Notes under the pieces: generated by a model
The model's database searches: none
Told to the model about the DNA's origin: nothing
What the model saw: the letters and a program-made list of their open reading frames with translations, nothing else
Program-made: the position numbers and the translations under genes
NCBI RefSeq assembly: GCF_000372645.1
Contig: NZ_APMP01000017.1
Span: 1-64,000, forward strand
DNA: 64,000 nucleotides
Origin: Caulobacter vibrioides OR37
GTDB taxonomy: Bacteria > Pseudomonadota > Alphaproteobacteria > Caulobacterales > Caulobacteraceae
Direction: 5' to 3'
Part shown: positions 27,760 through 37,115 of the stretch, in pieces
Position numbering within the stretch: position 1 is the first letter of the stretch
How the letters are laid out: each line of letters opens with the position of its first letter

Positions 27760-29099
27760 GTCCCGTTCCGCTGGAAGGGATAGAAATCGGCGCCCAGGTC
27801 CAGGATGCCGACGAGCTCGTCCAGCGCCTCGCGGCTCTCGGTCAGCAGATTGGGATCGGCCAGGTCGGCGGGGGCCAGGCGGTCGCGGTAGCGCCGCTCG
27901 ACCCAGTCGGCCAGGGTCGCGTGCAAGCCCGGAGTGAACCGCTGGGCCGGGTTGGCCGCCGCGAGCTCTTCGTCGGTCAACACCACCCGCAGTCGAAGGC
28001 AGGCCGGACCACCGCCATTGCGCATGCTCTGACGCACGTCGATGTAGTCGACCCTTCCGATCGGTCCATTGGATGACGCCAGGCTCTCGGCCACGGCATG
28101 GGCGCGCGGATTGTCGCGCGTCTCGACCGGCGCCAACAGCACCAGACGATCCTCGCCAGGAACCACCAGCAGCTGCGAATTGAACAGATAGCTGGCCACC
28201 AGATCGGCCATCGGCAGTTCGGCCTCGGACACCTCGACGAAGACCGGTTCGAACAGTCCCTCGGCGGCCGCGCGAACCTGACGCTCCATCCCGGCGCGAT
28301 CCTCGAAGGCGCGCTCGTGGAAGAACAGGCACTCGCGCGTGCCGACGCAGACCACGTCGTTGTGGAACGCCCCGCCCGCGATCGCCGCCCTGCCCTGCCG
28401 GAGAAAGACCGCCCGCGCCGCGCCGTGGCGCCGCTGAACCGCCTCGAAGGCCTCGCGGGTCTGACGCGCCGGAAACGCGCCGTCCCATCGCTCCCAGGCC
28501 TCGCGCCCCCAGACGAACAGGTTCACGCCCGGCGCGCCGTGCTCGGCGCAAAGACGAACGTGGTTGGCCGCGCCCTCGTCGGCGAAGTGCGGCTGAGCCG
28601 GCAGAGGCTCGTGGACGGCGAAACGCGTCTCGTCCGCGAACAGGCGACGCAGGGACCGACGGGTCTGCGGCCCCTCCAGGCTGCGATGCAGGTTGGTCAA
28701 CAGGTTGGCGGGCGTGAAGTGAACGCGACCGTCGGCGGCGTCGGCGCTGGGGGTCACGGTCGCCGCGTTGGCGGCCCACATCGGCGAGGCCGAGCAGGAC
28801 GCCGCCGCCAGGGCCGGCGCGACCTTCCAGGCGCTCTCGATAACGGCGCCGTCGTTCCCGGAAAAACCCAGCGCTCTCAAAAGGCTTACGGCGGGACGCT
28901 CATGCGGCGGCAGCACGAACTGGGGCACGCCCAGGTCGTGAAGGCGGCGCATCTTCCCGAGCCCCTCCAGCGCGGCCGCGCGCGGGTTGGACACCTCGCC
29001 GGCGTTCTTCTGGCTGGCGAGGTTGCCGGGCGACAGGCCGACGAAGGAGTGGGTGGGCCCGACCAGGCCGTCGCAATTGGCCTCGACGGCGAAGGTCAT
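27756..29099 (-). CDS. astB: N-succinylarginine dihydrolase
   Basis: 447 residues. It cleaves N2-succinylarginine to succinylornithine, 2 NH3 and CO2, the second step of the arginine succinyltransferase (AST) pathway. The AstB signature N-terminus is clear (VEANCDGLVGPTHSFVGLSP, then GNLAS), along with AIAGGAFHNDVVCVGTRE, with a catalytic His, and RNGGGPACLRLRVVL with the catalytic Cys. ATG 29097-29099 overlaps the astD stop by 4 bases. The stop codon overlaps that of the convergent LytTR gene. Last gene of the operon. Confidence 0.96.
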   Translation of the reverse strand: MTFAVEANCDGLVGPTHSFVGLSPGNLASQKNAGEVSNPRAAALEGLGKMRRLHDLGVPQFVLPPHERPAVSLLRALGFSGNDGAVIESAWKVAPALAAASCSASPMWAANAATVTPSADAADGRVHFTPANLLTNLHRSLEGPQTRRSLRRLFADETRFAVHEPLPAQPHFADEGAANHVRLCAEHGAPGVNLFVWGREAWERWDGAFPARQTREAFEAVQRRHGAARAVFLRQGRAAIAGGAFHNDVVCVGTRECLFFHERAFEDRAGMERQVRAAAEGLFEPVFVEVSEAELPMADLVASYLFNSQLLVVPGEDRLVLLAPVETRDNPRAHAVAESLASSNGPIGRVDYIDVRQSMRNGGGPACLRLRVVLTDEELAAANPAQRFTPGLHATLADWVERRYRDRLAPADLADPNLLTESREALDELVGILDLGADFYPFQRNGT

Positions 29100-30550
29100 C
29101 CTCGCAGCCCCTTGATATCCTTGAACGTATCCACCACCGCCTCGGCCTCGAAACTGGCCACCGGATAGGCGCAGTAGTCGGCGGCGTAGTAGGCGCTGGG
29201 CCGATGGTTGCCCGAAGCGCCCAGCCCGCCGAACGGCATCGAACCCGCCGCGCCGGTGGTGGGCCTGTTCCAGTTCACCACGCCCGCCCGGATGTGCTTG
29301 AGGAACTGGTCCCACCGCCCGGCTTCGTTGGAGATCAATCCGGCCGACAACCCGTAGCGCGTGGCGTTGGCGGCCTTCAGCGCCGCGTCGAAGTCCTTCA
29401 CGCGGCGCACCTGCAGCCAAGGGGCGAACAGCTCCTCATCCGGGATGTCGACGCCGGTGACGTCGATCAGACCGGGCGTCACGAAGGCCTCGCTCAGCCC
29501 CTCGACCGCGCCCAGCGATCGAATGGGCTTGCCGCCCATCGCGCTGGCCGTCGCGCGCGCGGCGTTGGCGGCGCGGGCCGAAATCAGCGGGCCCATGAAG
29601 ACTTCGTCCTGGCCGTTCCACGCACCGATCGACAGGCGGTCGGCCAGAGCGGCCGTGGCGTCGATTACGGCCTGGCCAAAGGCGTCGTCCGGAACGATCA
29701 GCCGCCGCGCGCACGAGCAGCGCTGGCCGGTGGTGATGAAGGCCGACTGCGCGACCAAGGCCGCCACGGCGTCCGCGTCTTCGGCGTCCCAGACCACGAG
29801 CGGATTGTTGCCCCCCAGCTCCAGGGCCAGGATCACGTCGGGCCGGTCGGCGAAGTGGCGGCGGAAGAAGGCTCCGGCCGCGGCCGAGCCGGTGAACAGC
29901 AGGCCGTCGATCTCCTGATTGATCAACGCCTGGCCCGTCTCGCGACCGCCCTGAACCAGATTGACGACGCCCGCCGGAACGCCGGCGGCCTCCAGCGCCT
30001 CGACCATCAGTTGGCCGGCCAGGGGCGTTTCCTCGGACGGCTTGAAGACAACGGTGTCGCCCGCCAGCAGGGCCGGCACGATGTGGCCGTTAGGCAGGTG
30101 ACCGGGGAAATTGTACGGCCCCAGCACGGCCATCACCCCATGGGCGCGGTGGCGCAGCACGGCGCGGCCGAACGGCATGGTGTTTTCGGTGACCCCCGTG
30201 CGCTCATCATACGCGCGGATCGAGAGATCGACCTTGCCGGTCATCGAGCCCAGCTCGGCCTTGGTCTCCCACAGCGCCTTGCCGGTCTCGCGGCTCAAGG
30301 CCTCGGCGAAGGCGGGCGCCCGCTCGGTCAGGATCTCCTTGTAGCGGCGCAGGATCGCGATCCGTTCCTCGCGGGACCGGTCCGCCCAGCCGGGGAAGGC
30401 GCGGCGCGCGGCGGCCACGGCCTCGGCCACGTCGCCCTGGCTGGCGGTCGCGCCGCGCCAGACGGCCTCCTCGGTCGCCGGATCGGTGGAGACCAGCTCC
30501 GCGCCCTGGCCCGAACGCCACTTGCCGTCGATGAACAGTCCGCCGCTCAT
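29096..30550 (-). CDS. astD: N-succinylglutamate 5-semialdehyde dehydrogenase
   Basis: 484 residues of the NAD(P)-aldehyde dehydrogenase family, fourth step of the AST pathway (succinylglutamate semialdehyde to succinylglutamate). It has the NAD-fold motif LFTGSAAAGAFF, a Glu in LALELGGNNPLVVWD and the catalytic Cys in TTGQRCSCARRLIVP. The succinyl-substrate-specific N-terminus GLFIDGKWRSGQGAEL is typical for AstD. It overlaps astA upstream and astB downstream by 4 bases each (ATGA), a tightly coupled operon. Confidence 0.96.
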   Translation of the reverse strand: MSGGLFIDGKWRSGQGAELVSTDPATEEAVWRGATASQGDVAEAVAAARRAFPGWADRSREERIAILRRYKEILTERAPAFAEALSRETGKALWETKAELGSMTGKVDLSIRAYDERTGVTENTMPFGRAVLRHRAHGVMAVLGPYNFPGHLPNGHIVPALLAGDTVVFKPSEETPLAGQLMVEALEAAGVPAGVVNLVQGGRETGQALINQEIDGLLFTGSAAAGAFFRRHFADRPDVILALELGGNNPLVVWDAEDADAVAALVAQSAFITTGQRCSCARRLIVPDDAFGQAVIDATAALADRLSIGAWNGQDEVFMGPLISARAANAARATASAMGGKPIRSLGAVEGLSEAFVTPGLIDVTGVDIPDEELFAPWLQVRRVKDFDAALKAANATRYGLSAGLISNEAGRWDQFLKHIRAGVVNWNRPTTGAAGSMPFGGLGASGNHRPSAYYAADYCAYPVASFEAEAVVDTFKDIKGLRG

Positions 30551-31551
30551 GCCTTCACCCGCACCATTTCGCCTTCGGAAATTCCCAGCGCGTCCAGCGC
30601 CTCGCGGCCCAGGATCGCCGCCTCGCCGTCGATCAGCACCGGGGTCCGCACGGCCCGGAACCGCGCGACCTCGCCGGTCGAGACCAGCGCCTCCTCGCCG
30701 AAGGCGTCTTCGCCCAGCCTGACCCGCAACCGCCGGGAATCGCGAACCGTCCGGATGTCGTCGCGCGGACAGGCCACGGTCGGACCCGCGTCGAACAGGT
30801 CCACCAGGCCCTGGTAGCGGAAGCCCTCGCGCTCCAGCATGGCGCGGGCGGCCTCGCCATCGCGGTGGACGCGGCCGATAACGTCCCGCGCCTCGACAGG
30901 CATCAGCTCGGTATAGATCGGGTGTCGCGGCGCCAGGTCGAGAATGAACTGCCCATCGGTCGAGGCGCTCATTCGGTCGGCCTGATCGAAGTCGAGACGG
31001 AAGAACTTGTGCGAGACGTGCTCCCAGAACGGACAGCGACCGTCTTCGTCGAACCAGCCGCGCAGCTCGGCCAGCACCATCTCCGCGAAGCGCTGCGGCT
31101 CGATGCCGATCAGCATGTAGCGCGACTGGGCCAGCAGACGCCCCGCGCCGCCCTTGCGCTTCTCGGGGCGCAGGAACAGCGAGCCGACCTCAGACCAACC
31201 GGCGCATTCGTTCACCAGCACCAGGGCCTTGTGGTCGAACCGCATGTCCAGCACCGGCGACGACTGGGCCAGGGTCACGACCCGGAACGAGAAGTGGGGG
31301 CGCTTCAGGCCGACGCCCGCCTTCACCCCGGCCACGCCCTCGATCGAGCCCGTCTCCAGATCTTCCAGCATCAAGGTGTACCAGGCCTCGGGCGGCGCCA
31401 CGCCGGCCTGAAAGCTGGCTTCCGAGAGATCAAGGCGCGCGCGCAGCGTCGGCTCGTCCTCGGGCAGGCTGGTGAAACCGCGCCCCGACAGCACGGCCAG
31501 CTCCATCAAAGCATCGAAGTCGGCGGGGCCGGCGGGACGGACAACGAGCAT
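30547..31551 (-). CDS. astA: Arginine N-succinyltransferase
   Basis: 334 residues, single-subunit AstA. It transfers succinyl from succinyl-CoA to arginine, the first step of the AST pathway. The GNAT-like N-terminal half is seen in LVVRPAGPADFDALMELAVL and GVAGVKAGVGLKRPHFSFRV, followed by SEVGSLFLRPEKRKGGAGRL for CoA binding. The central FAEMVLAELRGWFDEDGRCPF is diagnostic for the family. Its ATG immediately follows the stop of the upstream M20 hydrolase with no gap, and it overlaps astD by 4 bases. Confidence 0.95.
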   Translation of the reverse strand: MLVVRPAGPADFDALMELAVLSGRGFTSLPEDEPTLRARLDLSEASFQAGVAPPEAWYTLMLEDLETGSIEGVAGVKAGVGLKRPHFSFRVVTLAQSSPVLDMRFDHKALVLVNECAGWSEVGSLFLRPEKRKGGAGRLLAQSRYMLIGIEPQRFAEMVLAELRGWFDEDGRCPFWEHVSHKFFRLDFDQADRMSASTDGQFILDLAPRHPIYTELMPVEARDVIGRVHRDGEAARAMLEREGFRYQGLVDLFDAGPTVACPRDDIRTVRDSRRLRVRLGEDAFGEEALVSTGEVARFRAVRTPVLIDGEAAILGREALDALGISEGEMVRVKA

Positions 31552-32796
31552 TCAGTGAGTCTCCATCGCGCTATGGATGGCCCGGGCGTCGATCTCGCCG
31601 CTGGCCAGCTTCATCAGGATCAGGGCCGAAAGCTGCGCGCGCTCGACGAAGCTCTCCGGCCAGGCGTGCTCGGCCTCGCTGTGGATGTCGCCGCCGCGCA
31701 CCCCCAGGGTGTCGACGTTCGGCAGGCCCGAGGCGAACAGGTTGTTGCCCTCGCATACGCCGCCGGACGGCTTCCAGGCAATGTCCTGACCTAGCAGGGC
31801 GCCGACGTCCTTCACCGCCCCGAACAGGCGCTGCTGAGCCGCGTTGAAAGGCTTGGCGCCCCGGGTGATCATGCCGTGTAGATGCGCGTGCAGGTCCTCG
31901 CCGGCCTCGGCGACGATGCGGGCGACCTCGGCCTCGAACCACGTGGCGGCCTCCGCCTCCGGGAAGCGGACATTGAAGCGAACCACGGCGACGTCCGGCA
32001 CCATGTTCAGCGGCGCCCCGCCGTCGATCCGCGCGACATTGACGGTGACTCCGTCGCGCTGGCCATTGAGGGCGTGCAGCTTCTCGGCCATCCGCGCAGC
32101 GCCGATCACGGCGTTACGGCCGGCGGCGAAATCGCGGCCGGCGTGGGCCGCGCGGCCTCGAACCACGATGTGGAAATTGCCCGATCCCTTCCGCGCCGAG
32201 GCCAGGGCCCCGTCCGCCAAGGCCGGCTCGTAGGTCAAGCCCACATGCCCTTCCCGCGCGAACCGGGCCAGCACCGGCCCGGAGGCGATCGAGCCGATCT
32301 CCTCGTCGGGCGACAGCAACAGGCGATAGCCGACATTCGCCGCGTCCGGGCAGCCTTCGAAGGCTTCCAGCGCCGCCAGCATGACCGAGATGCCGCCCTT
32401 CATGTCGGCGATGCCCGGGCCATGCAGCGCGCCGTCGGGGCGCGTGCGGACGACCTGGAAGGGGCTCGTCTGCGGATAGACGGTGTCGTAGTGGCCGGTC
32501 AGCACGACCTGCACCGGCGCCTCGGGTCGGACGATCACGGCGAGCGACGGCGGATGGTGGAATTCGCTCTCGCGTCCCTCGGCGGTGATTTCGCGAGACG
32601 CCGATAGCGGGATATCGATCGGCGCGGCGGGCAGAACCGCGGCGGCGTCCAGCAAGATCCGCCTCTGGCGCTCCAACCCTTCGAAGTGCCGACTGCCCGA
32701 GTTGACGGCGCACCACGCCACGGCGCGGTCGATAATCCGCCCGCCGTCGCGCGCGATGCGGTCCAGCACCGCGCGATCTTCCGAATTGAGTCGCAT
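31552..32796 (-). CDS. M20-family hydrolase in the arginine-succinyl operon
   Basis: A 414-residue zinc hydrolase of the ArgE/DapE/CPG2 type. Metal-site motifs are complete: LTGHYDTVYP, GPGIADMKGGISVML, LLSPDEEIGS, TYEPALADG, and the late DIHSEAEHAW. No signal peptide, so cytoplasmic. It is first in the operon astA-astD-astB and abuts astA exactly. The canonical last AST enzyme, AstE (a different, M14-like fold), is absent here. Hydrolysis of N-succinylglutamate to glutamate and succinate, the AstE reaction, is therefore the most attractive role, but this is inference from context. Another N-acyl amino acid is possible. Confidence 0.85.
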   Translation of the reverse strand: MRLNSEDRAVLDRIARDGGRIIDRAVAWCAVNSGSRHFEGLERQRRILLDAAAVLPAAPIDIPLSASREITAEGRESEFHHPPSLAVIVRPEAPVQVVLTGHYDTVYPQTSPFQVVRTRPDGALHGPGIADMKGGISVMLAALEAFEGCPDAANVGYRLLLSPDEEIGSIASGPVLARFAREGHVGLTYEPALADGALASARKGSGNFHIVVRGRAAHAGRDFAAGRNAVIGAARMAEKLHALNGQRDGVTVNVARIDGGAPLNMVPDVAVVRFNVRFPEAEAATWFEAEVARIVAEAGEDLHAHLHGMITRGAKPFNAAQQRLFGAVKDVGALLGQDIAWKPSGGVCEGNNLFASGLPNVDTLGVRGGDIHSEAEHAWPESFVERAQLSALILMKLASGEIDARAIHSAMETH

Positions 32797-32897
32797 GAAA
32801 CGCCGATCCTCCCTCAGTCACGATAACCAAGGGCCGCGGGCAAATCGTTGTCGCCTCCCAAGAGGAAACCGATCGCCCGCGCAACAGCCTTGCTGGA

Positions 32898-35800
32898 TTA
32901 GTAGTCCTTTCGCCAGCGAACGGAAAGCTTGGCGTCGTTCTGGCTGCCGATCCGCGAGACGAGCGACAGCGTGCGGCGAACCCGCCACTCGACCTGCGCC
33001 GCCGGTCCCTCGCGGCCCCCGCCGATGATTTCGACATAGACGTCGTCGGTCACGTACTTTCCGCCGGCCACCGTCATGCCCGTGGCGCTCTCCGCGAACG
33101 CCAGGCGATCCAGCCGGGCGAAGCTGCGCAGATTGCCGATCACGTCGAAGCCGCCGCCGCCGGCCAGGGCGGCCAGAGCCGAAGCCAGTTGAGCGGCCTC
33201 GATCGGCGTCAGCTGAGCGGCCGAGGCGCCAAAGAGCACCTGGCTTAGCACCTCGTCGCTGGGCAGCTCGGGCTTGGAGGTCAGGGTGATCTCGGGCTTG
33301 GCCGCGGTGCCCTGGATCTTGACCACCGCCGTCAGCGCCGTGTCCTGACGGGTGGCCGACAGGTTCAGGCGAATATGATCCAGCTGGGTGGACAGATAGA
33401 CCACCCCGTCGTCGTCGAACTCGAACCGCTTGCCGGCGAAGTCGTATTCGCCGCGCACCATCCGCGACACGCCGGTCAGGGCGGGCGCGAGAGAGGTGCC
33501 GCCGACATGGGCGTCGAGCGACAACTCCACGTCCAGACCGCGCCCGCGCACGAACACCCGGCGCGGCGCCTTCAAGTCGAGATCGAGGATCATGCCGCCC
33601 GTCGTCGGGCGACGCTGCAGGCCCTGGTCCAGGTCCAGCGGGCGGTTGCGCTCGACGACATCCATGGCAACGACGCCGGCCGGCGTCCTGGTCTGGGCCG
33701 AGACGTCGGCGCGGTCCAGCGTCACCGCCCCGGTCAGCTTGATCTTGCCGTCGGCGGAGCGATTGACGCTGGCCTGGCCCGTGGCGACCGCCGAGGCCAG
33801 GTCGTTGTCGATCAAACGGAAGCTCTTCATGTCCAGCTTGAAGCTGCCGACGCCGTCGCGGGCCAGGCTGATCCGTCCCGCGCCCGAGACCGTGCCGCCC
33901 TGCCCGTCCTCGCCGATGGCCTGACTGACATCGATGGCGTTGTCGGCGAGGGCCGCGCGCAAGGTGACATTGCGCAGGCGCAGACCCGACTGGCCATCCT
34001 CGAAGCCGCCGCTGTCCAGCGTCGCCGAACCGATCAGGCGCGGGTCGGCCAGGGTGCCGCCCAGGCTGGCCTGCAGATTGATCCGCCCCGACAGCGACCG
34101 TTCGGGTCCCATCAAGAGGTCCCAGAGCGGCTTGATCTCGCCCTGGGCCATGAAACGCCCCTGCACCCCGCGCTTCTTGTCGATCATCAGGGTCAGCGGC
34201 TTGGCCGACGCCTCGACCGGCAGCACCAGATTGGCCTCGGCCTTCAAGCCCTGGCGGTTGTCGCCGTCGAAGCCGATGGTCAGCCGGCGGTCGGCCAGTT
34301 CACCGTGGACCTTGGCGTTCAGGGACTGGTCGATCCTGGCGCCCCGCTCGCGAGCGTTGGACAGACGCATGGTGAAGTCGCCGCCGAGCACGTCTCCCTG
34401 ACCATGCAGGTTGAACGAACCGTCGATATCGCCATCCAGGTCGGGATCGAAGGCCGTCAGGGTCACGCCGCTCAGTTCGGCCTTCAGCATGGCCACCGCG
34501 CCGCCCAGGTCGGCGTCGATGTCCGCGCGGCCCTTGTCGATGGCCAGGCGCAGACGGGCCTGGGTCGGGCCGTCGCCGAACCGGATCTTGGCGGCCTCGC
34601 GGGTCTTGACCTCGGTTCGCCCCATCTTGCCCGAGGCGTTCAGGGTCAGGTCATAGATCTTGCCGCCGGGATTCTGCGCCAGCTCGCCCGCGCCGCCCAG
34701 CTTCCAGAAGCCGCCGGGCGCCTCGCCCCGCGCGTCGATCGACAGCGGCAGACGCGCCAACGGCCCATCGGCGCGGATGCGCGCCTGACGCAGCTTCCAT
34801 TCGCCCGCCGCGACATCCTGAGCGGTGAGATCCAGGGTCGCGACCGGACCGCCGCCTCCCGGCGCGTCGACCAGCTTGGCCGAGCCCTTGACCTGACCTT
34901 GCGGGATAAAGGCCCCCGGCCCGATGGCCACCGTCAGATCGGCCGTCGCCGGCATGGCGTTGCGAAGCGAGACCGCGCCCTTGGCCTTGGCCCCGCCGGC
35001 GTCGACATCCACATCGCTGAGCTCGATGCCGCCTGGCGAAAAGCGGAAGGACGCGCGTCCTCGGGCCGGACCATAGTCGCTGGTCGCCTGCAGCGCGGCC
35101 GCGCCGTCCGTGGCGTTGGGGCCGTGCGCGAAGGTCAGGGTCAGATGCGCCTTCTTCAGCGGCAGGCGCGGCAGGTCGATGGAGTCGAAATCGGCGTTCA
35201 GATCGACCTTGGGCGTCGACAGGGCGCCGCCGACCTTGCCGTCGCCCGCCGCCTTACCGGCGATCTCGACCGGACCAGCGACGAACGGCCCCGCCGCGGT
35301 CCAGTCCAGCTTGAAGTCCAAACCCAAGCCCTGGGCCGTCAGCTTGCCGGACGACTTCACCGAGGCGTTGGTCCCGTCCAGTCTCGCGTCCGAGACCGTC
35401 AGCACGCCGTCGTTCCAGCTCGCCTTGCCGTTGAAGCGCGGCGCGGCGCCCAGCAACCGATCGATCTCGGCATAGCCGGTGGCGAAGCCCGCGGCCTGGC
35501 TGTCCACCGTGAAGCCCCACGGCCGCCCGGCGAAGCTGGACGCGGTCCACTTGGCGAGCAGAGAGCCCTTCGCGCCGGGCCGGACCGGCCCCATGCTGGC
35601 CACGCGCATCTCGCCGTCGAAGGTCAGGCCGCCCAGGATGGCGCGCTCGCCCTTGCCGGTGACGATCAGGTTCGGCGCATCGATCCGCGCGGCCTTGATC
35701 AGGAAACGGCCGCCCTTGATCCGCGCGCCCTCGAACGTGGCCTTTGGACTGGGCCCCAGCAGGGCCAAAAGGCCCGTGCCGCCGCCGCCCGAGGTCGCGG

Positions 35801-37115
35801 CCTCGGCCTTGATCTCCAGTTCGCCCTTGGCCCAACGGACCTTGGCCGGCCCCTTGGCGCGCTTGAGGTGATAGCCCAACAGTTCCAGGTCGGCGACATC
35901 GGCGGTCCCCTCCACCGAGAAGCCGCCGTCCTCCAACCGGAAGACGCCGTCGGCCAGGCCCTGGCCCATTTGCGGAATGGAGACGATGCGCTTTAGCGCG
36001 CCGATGCGGGCGTTGAAGGCCAGCCCCTGCGGTCCCGTGCGACGCTTGGCCAGATCGGCCAGGCCATGGGCGTCCAGCGTCAGGTTCTCGGCCCGAACCC
36101 GCAAGACCAAGGCCGAGAGGCCGTCCGCGGTCGCCTTCTGGCCGTCGATCGTGAAGTTCGCCTCGGCGCCGAACATGCGCTGCAGACGCTGGGTCAGGCT
36201 GGAAGCGCTCAGGTCCACGCGACCGCGCGCGGACCCGCCTTGCGGCGTCCAGGCGCCTTGAGCCTCGAGCGGCGTCGCGCCGCCGGACCGCGCGACGACA
36301 TCGAAGGTCGCGCGATTGGTCTTTCCGTCCGCCTTGGCCTTCAGATCGAATGGACGATTGGCGGGCAAGCCCAGGGCGCCGGCGATCGCTCCGCCGTTGG
36401 CCTCCTGAGCGTCCGCCTTCAGATGCAGCGTATCGCCGCGGCCCAAATCGAAGTCGAGATTCAGGTGATCGCCGGCGTGCAGGCGCGACGACACCGCCAA
36501 CTGCCCCTTCTGCCCACCCAGCCTCGCCATGTCATAGGCGCCGGAGACATCGAAATCGCCTGCTTGACCGCTGAACTCCGGTCGCGTGAGCAGGCGGAAG
36601 GCGAAGGCGTCGAGGTCGATCGAGAGCGGCGCGGCGCTGGACTTGCCCGCCGGGCCCATGACGGGGCGCCGCAGGATCGAGACGTCGCGCGCGGCGATTT
36701 GTTCGGCGTGGAACCGACGGCCGAACAGCTCGGTCGGTCGCCAGGCCACGCGCAGATCGTGCGCCTCCAACCAGACGCCTCTGGGATCGGAGATAGTCAG
36801 GCGCCGGACGCCGAAGTCCTTCCAGATATCCCCCGACAGGCCTTCGATGCGCAGGACGCCGATACGCCCCAGTTTCAAACCCGAGACGCGGGCCTCCAGG
36901 AACATCCGGCCCTGCGGCGTGATCGGGGCGTAGCGAAGACCGCCGGCCATGATGATCAGAACGCCCGCGAAGATGGCCGAAACAATGAGGGCGATCCCGC
37001 CCCAGCCCAGCTTCTTCACCGCGGCTTGAGCGACCTCGGCCGCGGCCTCGCCCGCCGCCTCGGCGGCGTGAACGACCGTGTCCGTCAGATCGGGCTTGTC
37101 GTGTTCCCGGCTCAA
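32898..37115 (-). CDS. tamB: Translocation and assembly module protein TamB
   Basis: 1405 residues. An N-terminal membrane anchor (LGWGGIALIVSAIFAGVLIIM, about residues 35-55) precedes a very long periplasmic beta-helical AsmA-like body. The C-terminal DUF490/TamB domain includes YDFAGKRFEFDDDGVVYLST, LPSDEVLSQVLFGASAAQLT and SVRWRKDY. TamB spans the periplasm and works with TamA in outer-membrane protein assembly or lipid transport. The start codon is TTG (37113-37115), overlapping the tamA stop by 4 bases, so translation is probably coupled. Confidence 0.94.
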   Translation of the reverse strand: MSREHDKPDLTDTVVHAAEAAGEAAAEVAQAAVKKLGWGGIALIVSAIFAGVLIIMAGGLRYAPITPQGRMFLEARVSGLKLGRIGVLRIEGLSGDIWKDFGVRRLTISDPRGVWLEAHDLRVAWRPTELFGRRFHAEQIAARDVSILRRPVMGPAGKSSAAPLSIDLDAFAFRLLTRPEFSGQAGDFDVSGAYDMARLGGQKGQLAVSSRLHAGDHLNLDFDLGRGDTLHLKADAQEANGGAIAGALGLPANRPFDLKAKADGKTNRATFDVVARSGGATPLEAQGAWTPQGGSARGRVDLSASSLTQRLQRMFGAEANFTIDGQKATADGLSALVLRVRAENLTLDAHGLADLAKRRTGPQGLAFNARIGALKRIVSIPQMGQGLADGVFRLEDGGFSVEGTADVADLELLGYHLKRAKGPAKVRWAKGELEIKAEAATSGGGGTGLLALLGPSPKATFEGARIKGGRFLIKAARIDAPNLIVTGKGERAILGGLTFDGEMRVASMGPVRPGAKGSLLAKWTASSFAGRPWGFTVDSQAAGFATGYAEIDRLLGAAPRFNGKASWNDGVLTVSDARLDGTNASVKSSGKLTAQGLGLDFKLDWTAAGPFVAGPVEIAGKAAGDGKVGGALSTPKVDLNADFDSIDLPRLPLKKAHLTLTFAHGPNATDGAAALQATSDYGPARGRASFRFSPGGIELSDVDVDAGGAKAKGAVSLRNAMPATADLTVAIGPGAFIPQGQVKGSAKLVDAPGGGGPVATLDLTAQDVAAGEWKLRQARIRADGPLARLPLSIDARGEAPGGFWKLGGAGELAQNPGGKIYDLTLNASGKMGRTEVKTREAAKIRFGDGPTQARLRLAIDKGRADIDADLGGAVAMLKAELSGVTLTAFDPDLDGDIDGSFNLHGQGDVLGGDFTMRLSNARERGARIDQSLNAKVHGELADRRLTIGFDGDNRQGLKAEANLVLPVEASAKPLTLMIDKKRGVQGRFMAQGEIKPLWDLLMGPERSLSGRINLQASLGGTLADPRLIGSATLDSGGFEDGQSGLRLRNVTLRAALADNAIDVSQAIGEDGQGGTVSGAGRISLARDGVGSFKLDMKSFRLIDNDLASAVATGQASVNRSADGKIKLTGAVTLDRADVSAQTRTPAGVVAMDVVERNRPLDLDQGLQRRPTTGGMILDLDLKAPRRVFVRGRGLDVELSLDAHVGGTSLAPALTGVSRMVRGEYDFAGKRFEFDDDGVVYLSTQLDHIRLNLSATRQDTALTAVVKIQGTAAKPEITLTSKPELPSDEVLSQVLFGASAAQLTPIEAAQLASALAALAGGGGFDVIGNLRSFARLDRLAFAESATGMTVAGGKYVTDDVYVEIIGGGREGPAAQVEWRVRRTLSLVSRIGSQNDAKLSVRWRKDY

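Noticed and set aside
29204-30817. 537-codon open frame opposite astD
   Set aside because: Antisense shadow of astD, which has all aldehyde dehydrogenase motifs.
33375-35996. 873-codon open frame on the plus strand opposite tamB
   Set aside because: It is a mirror frame caused by high GC at third codon positions of tamB; the protein is Arg/Gly/Gln-rich with no domain, and tamB is unambiguous.
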